Shown piece by piece: positions 60,654 through 64,000 of a stretch of DNA of 64,000 bases. The notes under the pieces were generated by a model. That model saw only the letters and a list, made by a program, of their open reading frames with translations, made no database searches and was not told where the DNA came from. Both the position numbers and the translations under genes were made by a program. Location: assembly GCF_903944925.1 (NCBI RefSeq), contig NZ_CAJATU010000199.1:124001-188000 (forward strand). The letters are read 5' to 3'. Source of the stretch: an uncultured Rhodopila sp. Lineage in GTDB: Bacteria; Pseudomonadota; Alphaproteobacteria; Acetobacterales; Acetobacteraceae. How positions within the stretch are numbered: position 1 is the stretch's first letter; the number at the start of each line of letters is the position of its first letter.

Positions 60654-62102
60654 TCAAACCCGGAACGCGCTTGCATCGAACCCGAACGGCAGGTTTCCCG
60701 TCGGCCGGATCAGGTCGTACGGTCCCCGCGCCAGGAATGCGCCGGTCCCGGGCTCGGCCTGCACCACACCGTCTTTCATCACCACCTCGCCGCGGCGGAT
60801 GGTGGCGACCGGCCAGCCGGTGACCTCCAGACCTTCATAGGGCGTGTAGTCGATGACGTGCTGCAACAGCCGATTCGTTATTGTGAAGCGCTTGTTCGCA
60901 TCCCACAGCACCAGGTCCGCATCCGTGCCCGGTGCGATCGTGCCTTTGCGCGGATACAGCCCGAAAAGCTTCGCCGGATTCGTTGCGATCATCCGCACGA
61001 ACGTGCACGGATCGATCCGCCCCTTGGACACCCCCTCGCTGAACACGATCGGTAGCCGCGACCCCAACCCCGGCACGCCATTGGGAATATCGCGGAACGG
61101 CGCATCGACCCCGTGCACCCGCTTGCCGACGGGCGTTTCGTAACTCCAGCCGCTGTGATCGGAGGAAACGATATCCAGCACGTTGTCGCGCACCAGCTTC
61201 CACAGCCCCTCACTGGCCGCCGCATCGCGCGGCGCCGGGCTGCACATGAACTTCGCGCCCTCGAAACCCGGGCGGTCCATATCTTGCGCGGAAAGAACGA
61301 AATACTGAGGGCAGGTTTCGCCCCACACTTTCAGGTCGCGCGCCTTCGCCCGGGCAATCTCGTCGGCCACCTCCGGGCAGGACACGTGGAAGATCTGTAT
61401 CGGCTGGTCGACCATTTCCGCCAAGGCAATGGCGCGGTGGGCGGCTTCCCGCTCCAGCATGCTCGGGCGCGACCAGGCGTGGTATTTCGGCTCCGTCTTG
61501 CCGTCCGCCAGCAGTGCCGCGGTGCGCCACTTGATCGCCTCGTAGTTCTCGCAATGCACCGTCACCAGCGCGCCCGTCCGCCGCGCCGCGGCGAGCACGC
61601 GCAGGAACTGGCGGTCGTCCAGGTGCAGCGGATCGTAGGTCAGGAAGACTTTCAGGCTGCGCACGCCGGAGGCAACCACCTGCGGCACTTCGTTGAAAAT
61701 CACCTCGTCCGAGGCGTCGGTGATGATCTGGTGGAAGCTGTAGTCCACCATCGCCTTGGCCGCCCGCCGCCGGTATTCGGCCAGCGGCTCCAGGATGCCG
61801 TGGCCCTTGAACTGGGTGGAGAAGGTGATCACGCTGGTGGTGCCCCCCGCCAGCGCGGAGGTGCTGCCGGTGACCCAGCTTTCTTCGTCCGCGCCACCGC
61901 CGGACTGCAACTGTTCGATATGGCAGTGCGAATCCACGCCGCCCGGCATCACCAGCAGCCCATGCGCGTCGATCGATCGTCCGCCGCGCAGGCCGACACC
62001 GATGGCAGCAATCTTGTCGCCCACAATGCCGACATCCGCGGCGAACATATCGGCGGGCGTGACCACCGTACCGCCGGCGATCACCAGATCATAATCGGCC
62101 AT
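60654..62102 (-). CDS. dihydropyrimidinase / D-hydantoinase-like amidohydrolase
   Basis: Binuclear metal amidohydrolase of 482 residues that opens cyclic ureides such as dihydropyrimidines or hydantoins. Metal ligands: H-x-H in VDSHCHIEQ, the carbamylated Lys in LKVFLTYDPL, His in VTVHCENYEA and in QIFHVSCPE, and the Asp in IVSSDHSGW. RTAALLADGKTEPKYHAWSRP is a family stretch. The second residue of the HxH motif is Cys rather than Thr, seen in some hydantoinase branches. 12 bases after the deaminase-like gene. Confidence 0.9.
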   Translation of the reverse strand: MADYDLVIAGGTVVTPADMFAADVGIVGDKIAAIGVGLRGGRSIDAHGLLVMPGGVDSHCHIEQLQSGGGADEESWVTGSTSALAGGTTSVITFSTQFKGHGILEPLAEYRRRAAKAMVDYSFHQIITDASDEVIFNEVPQVVASGVRSLKVFLTYDPLHLDDRQFLRVLAAARRTGALVTVHCENYEAIKWRTAALLADGKTEPKYHAWSRPSMLEREAAHRAIALAEMVDQPIQIFHVSCPEVADEIARAKARDLKVWGETCPQYFVLSAQDMDRPGFEGAKFMCSPAPRDAAASEGLWKLVRDNVLDIVSSDHSGWSYETPVGKRVHGVDAPFRDIPNGVPGLGSRLPIVFSEGVSKGRIDPCTFVRMIATNPAKLFGLYPRKGTIAPGTDADLVLWDANKRFTITNRLLQHVIDYTPYEGLEVTGWPVATIRRGEVVMKDGVVQAEPGTGAFLARGPYDLIRPTGNLPFGFDASAFRV

Positions 62103-62114
62103 GGCGAGCGTCCC

Positions 62115-63455
62115 CTATCCCGCGTGCAGCAAGTGCGCCGCCTCAGTGTGTCGCCGAATCAGGGTTGCGATGTCCAGTCCCGGGATCGCTCCGTCCTCCA
62201 CCACCCAGCGCCCGCCCACCATGACGCGATCCGCCCGATGCGCGCCGCAGACGACGAGCGCGGCGATCGGGTCCAAGGCGCCGGAGAACCGCAACTCATC
62301 AAGCGCGAACAACGCCAGATCGGCTTGCATACCGGCGGCGATGCGGCCCAGCTCGGGCCGCCCGATGCAGGCTGCGGACCCCTCGGTGGCCCAGCGCAAC
62401 GCATCGAGGTGACCGACTTTGTCGGCGCCGTAGCGGGAACGTTGCAGCAGGAACGCCGCCCGGACCTCCTGGATCAGCGACGATGCATTGTTGGACGCCG
62501 AACCGTCCACGCCCAGGCCGACGGACATCCCCGCCTGCTCCATCTCGCACACCGGACAGGTGCCGGAAGCGAGGATCTGGTTGCTGCACGGGCAATGCGA
62601 GACGCAGGTGCCGGCGCGCGCCAGGCGGGCGATCTCGCCGGCATCGAAGTGGATGCCGTGCGCCAGCCAGGTGCGGTTGGTCAGCCAGCCGCACTGTTCC
62701 AGGTAATCCAGCGGCCGGTAGCCGAACTTCGCGCGGCAGAAGGCTTCCTCATCGGCGGTTTCCGCCAGATGGGTGTGCAGGCGGACGCCGGTGCGCTCCG
62801 CCAGCGCGGCGGTGGACTGCATCAGCGACGTGGTGACGCTGAACGGCGAGCACGGGGCGAGCGCGATCTGCACCATCGCCTCGGGGGCGCTGTCGTGATA
62901 GCGCGTGATCAGCCGCTCGCTGTCGGCCAGGATGGTGTCCTCGTCCTGCACCACGCTGTCCGGCGGCAGGCCGCCGTCGCGCTGCGACAGGTTCATCGAC
63001 CCGCGCGTCAGCACGGCGCGGATGCCGAGGCGCTGCGCCGCCGCGATCTCGATATCAACAGCGTCTTCCAGGCCGGCCGGGAAGATGTAGTGATGGTCGG
63101 TTGTGGTGGTGCAGCCCGACAGCAGGAGTTCCGCCATCGCCACGGTCACCGCGGCATCCAGCAACTCCGGCGTCAGCTTCGCCCAGATCGGATACAGCGC
63201 CTGCAGCCAGGGGAACAGCGTCCGGTCCAGCGCAGCGGGCGTGGCGCGGGTCAGGGTCTGGTAGAAGTGGTGATGCGTGTTGATCAGCCCGGGCAGCACG
63301 ACGTGGCGGCGGGCGTCCAACACCGCGACGTCCGGCGTGGCCGGTTCACCGCCCTTCGGCACGAGTTCGACGATACAGGCGCCGTCGACAACAACGCCGC
63401 GTTCCGCCCCCGGCGCCAAAATGCCTAGCGGATCCATTATCCACAACGCGGTCAT
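62115..63455 (-). CDS. 8-oxoguanine deaminase-like amidohydrolase
   Basis: Zinc amidohydrolase (cytosine-deaminase/AtzB-like branch) of 446 residues. VVLPGLINTHHHFYQTLTRA, LHTHLAETADEE, AHGIHFDAGEI, SHCPCSNQILASGTCPV and GLGVDGSASNN match bacterial 8-oxoguanine deaminases, which turn 8-oxoguanine into urate; hydroxydechloroatrazine ethylaminohydrolase is a near relative. Start ATG 63455 overlaps the preceding stop (ATGA). Its companions degrade urate-derived or cyclic-amide compounds, supporting a purine role. Confidence 0.85.
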   Translation of the reverse strand: MTALWIMDPLGILAPGAERGVVVDGACIVELVPKGGEPATPDVAVLDARRHVVLPGLINTHHHFYQTLTRATPAALDRTLFPWLQALYPIWAKLTPELLDAAVTVAMAELLLSGCTTTTDHHYIFPAGLEDAVDIEIAAAQRLGIRAVLTRGSMNLSQRDGGLPPDSVVQDEDTILADSERLITRYHDSAPEAMVQIALAPCSPFSVTTSLMQSTAALAERTGVRLHTHLAETADEEAFCRAKFGYRPLDYLEQCGWLTNRTWLAHGIHFDAGEIARLARAGTCVSHCPCSNQILASGTCPVCEMEQAGMSVGLGVDGSASNNASSLIQEVRAAFLLQRSRYGADKVGHLDALRWATEGSAACIGRPELGRIAAGMQADLALFALDELRFSGALDPIAALVVCGAHRADRVMVGGRWVVEDGAIPGLDIATLIRRHTEAAHLLHAG

Positions 63456-63829
63456 GTGGCATCGATCACGCTGACATGCGCCGCCACCACGCGCCAGCCG
63501 TCGGGCATGCGCGCCCACGTCTGCATCTGCCGCCCGACCCTGTCCGGCGACCGATGAAACAGGGTGGAGGCAGTCGCAAAATCGCGGCCGAAGGTGGTGA
63601 TGACCGTTCGCGACGTTGTCCGCGCCAGGCCGAGCGGCGAGCGGGCCGCGCGGAAGGCGGCGATTTCGGCGATGCCGTAGAGGTTTTCGCCGGTACCGTA
63701 GCGGATGGTCAGGCCACTGTCCCAGAACAGCGCCTGCAATGTATCGACGTCGTTGCCGACAAGCGCCGCCTCGTAGGCGGCGAAGGCGGCCTCAACCTCG
63801 GCCTTGACGTCGGGCAGGTTGATCTGCAT
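63452..63829 (-). CDS. hpxZ: HpxZ/AtzH-like SnoaL-fold protein (DUF3225)
   Basis: 125 residues of the nuclear-transport-factor-2-like fold. VEAAFAAYEAALVGNDVDTL, LFWDSGLTIRYGTGENLYG and the closing WRVVAAHVSVID match the HpxZ/AtzH family, found with amidases in oxalurate and cyanurate breakdown. ATG 63829 starts 3 bases after the amidase stop; its own stop overlaps the deaminase start. Confidence 0.85.
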   Translation of the reverse strand: MQINLPDVKAEVEAAFAAYEAALVGNDVDTLQALFWDSGLTIRYGTGENLYGIAEIAAFRAARSPLGLARTTSRTVITTFGRDFATASTLFHRSPDRVGRQMQTWARMPDGWRVVAAHVSVIDAT

Positions 63830-63832
63830 CGG

Positions 63833-64000
63833 TCAGAGGTCCGGTTGCAGGGTGCGGGCCGCGCCGCCGGCTTCCAGGTGCCGGGCGATGCGCAAAGCCA
63901 TATCTTCCCGCCACGGTGCGGTGATCACCTGCACACCGATGGGCAGGCCCGACGCCGTCGCCACCGGCACGGCGACAACCGGCAACCCGATGAACGAAAT
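63833..64000 (-). CDS. amidase (AtzE/HpxY-like), C-terminal part only
   Basis: The last 55 codons of an amidase-signature hydrolase; the gene continues beyond the window edge. Readable on the minus strand: ISFIGLPVVAVPVATASGLP, then IGVQVITAPWREDMALRIAR and HLEAGGAARTLQPDL. This ending is typical of AtzE-type amidases that pair with AtzG and AtzH homologues. It is upstream in the same operon, so an AtzG/HpxX-like small gene may lie just outside the window. Confidence 0.8.
   Translation of the reverse strand: MSFIGLPVVAVPVATASGLPIGVQVITAPWREDMALRIARHLEAGGAARTLQPDL

Noticed and set aside
61113-63428. 771-codon open frame on the plus strand across the hydantoinase and deaminase genes
   Set aside because: Shadow of two well-conserved metalloenzymes on the other strand; composition and absence of motifs argue against coding.
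1-64000. CRISPR arrays, tRNA or rRNA genes, intact insertion sequences or prophage genes
   Set aside because: No regularly spaced repeats, no cloverleaf tRNA with a CCA-proximal stem, no rRNA-like stretch, and no transposase or integrase frame was seen on either strand.

Overview
The window looks like chromosomal DNA of a high-GC, metabolically versatile Gram-negative bacterium. The mix of families fits an alphaproteobacterium, perhaps of the Rhodospirillales/Acetobacteraceae type: NodT-type RND efflux, a class III glutathione-dependent formaldehyde dehydrogenase, a GumD-type polysaccharide operon, tandem sulfonate-type ABC importers and a DUF1640-like coiled-coil gene. The taxonomic placement is inference only; there is no rRNA or tRNA here to settle it. 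Genes are densely packed, and many start inside the stop codon of the previous gene (ATGA overlaps), which fixes several start sites.

Layout. 0-7.4 kb holds metabolic genes: MetY, two SDRs, a LysR regulator, an MFS exporter, a degenerate copper-chaperone-like protein, a decayed DUF1640-like gene and FrmA. 7.7-14.6 kb is a signalling block: a REC-EAL c-di-GMP phosphodiesterase, a TonB-dependent receptor co-transcribed with a YfiR-like periplasmic protein, and a divergent membrane hybrid histidine kinase with its own REC and Hpt domains. 14.8-23.2 kb has a secreted phosphodiesterase-type protein and a complete RND efflux operon (outer membrane factor, adaptor, pump) facing a divergent TetR gene with a palindromic operator. 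23.3-30.5 kb is mixed: chorismate mutase-like, HpaI-type aldolase, YecA/UPF0149, AsmA, NIPSNAP, a cyclic-nucleotide-gated MscS-type channel, then a pseudogene and hairpin repeats. 30.5-36.4 kb is an operon of two complete sulfonate/nitrate-type ABC importers, preceded by a tiny cysteine-rich ORF that looks like an attenuation leader. 36.6-39.7 kb is a P450 electron-transfer cassette (ferredoxin reductase, ferredoxin, epoxide hydrolase) in which the P450 itself survives only as a C-terminal fragment.

40.2-55.96 kb is one long 13-gene exopolysaccharide operon: priming sugar transferase, a kinase-like Wzc partner without its P-loop lysine, a GIPC-transferase-like protein, two GT4 and one GT26 glycosyltransferase, a Wzy-like polymerase, a Wzz-like chain-length protein, an acyltransferase, an epimerase, a GMC oxidoreductase, a sterol-desaturase-type hydroxylase and a FemAB/CelD-like acyltransferase. 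It closes with a clear intrinsic terminator. Next to it lie a flavoprotein monooxygenase-like gene, an ATP-grasp ligase and an ExeA-like ATPase with Sel1 repeats. 60.2-64 kb is the distal part of a minus-strand operon for cyclic-amide/purine breakdown: amidase (cut by the window edge), HpxZ/AtzH-like protein, 8-oxoguanine-deaminase-like amidohydrolase, dihydropyrimidinase/hydantoinase and DUF3830.

The strongest leads are the TonB receptor/YfiR/phosphorelay/EAL block, the Cys-rich leader before the sulfonate operon, the gutted P450 cassette, and the polysaccharide operon with a pseudokinase and lipid-type redox enzymes at its end. No CRISPR array, rRNA, tRNA or intact insertion sequence was found.
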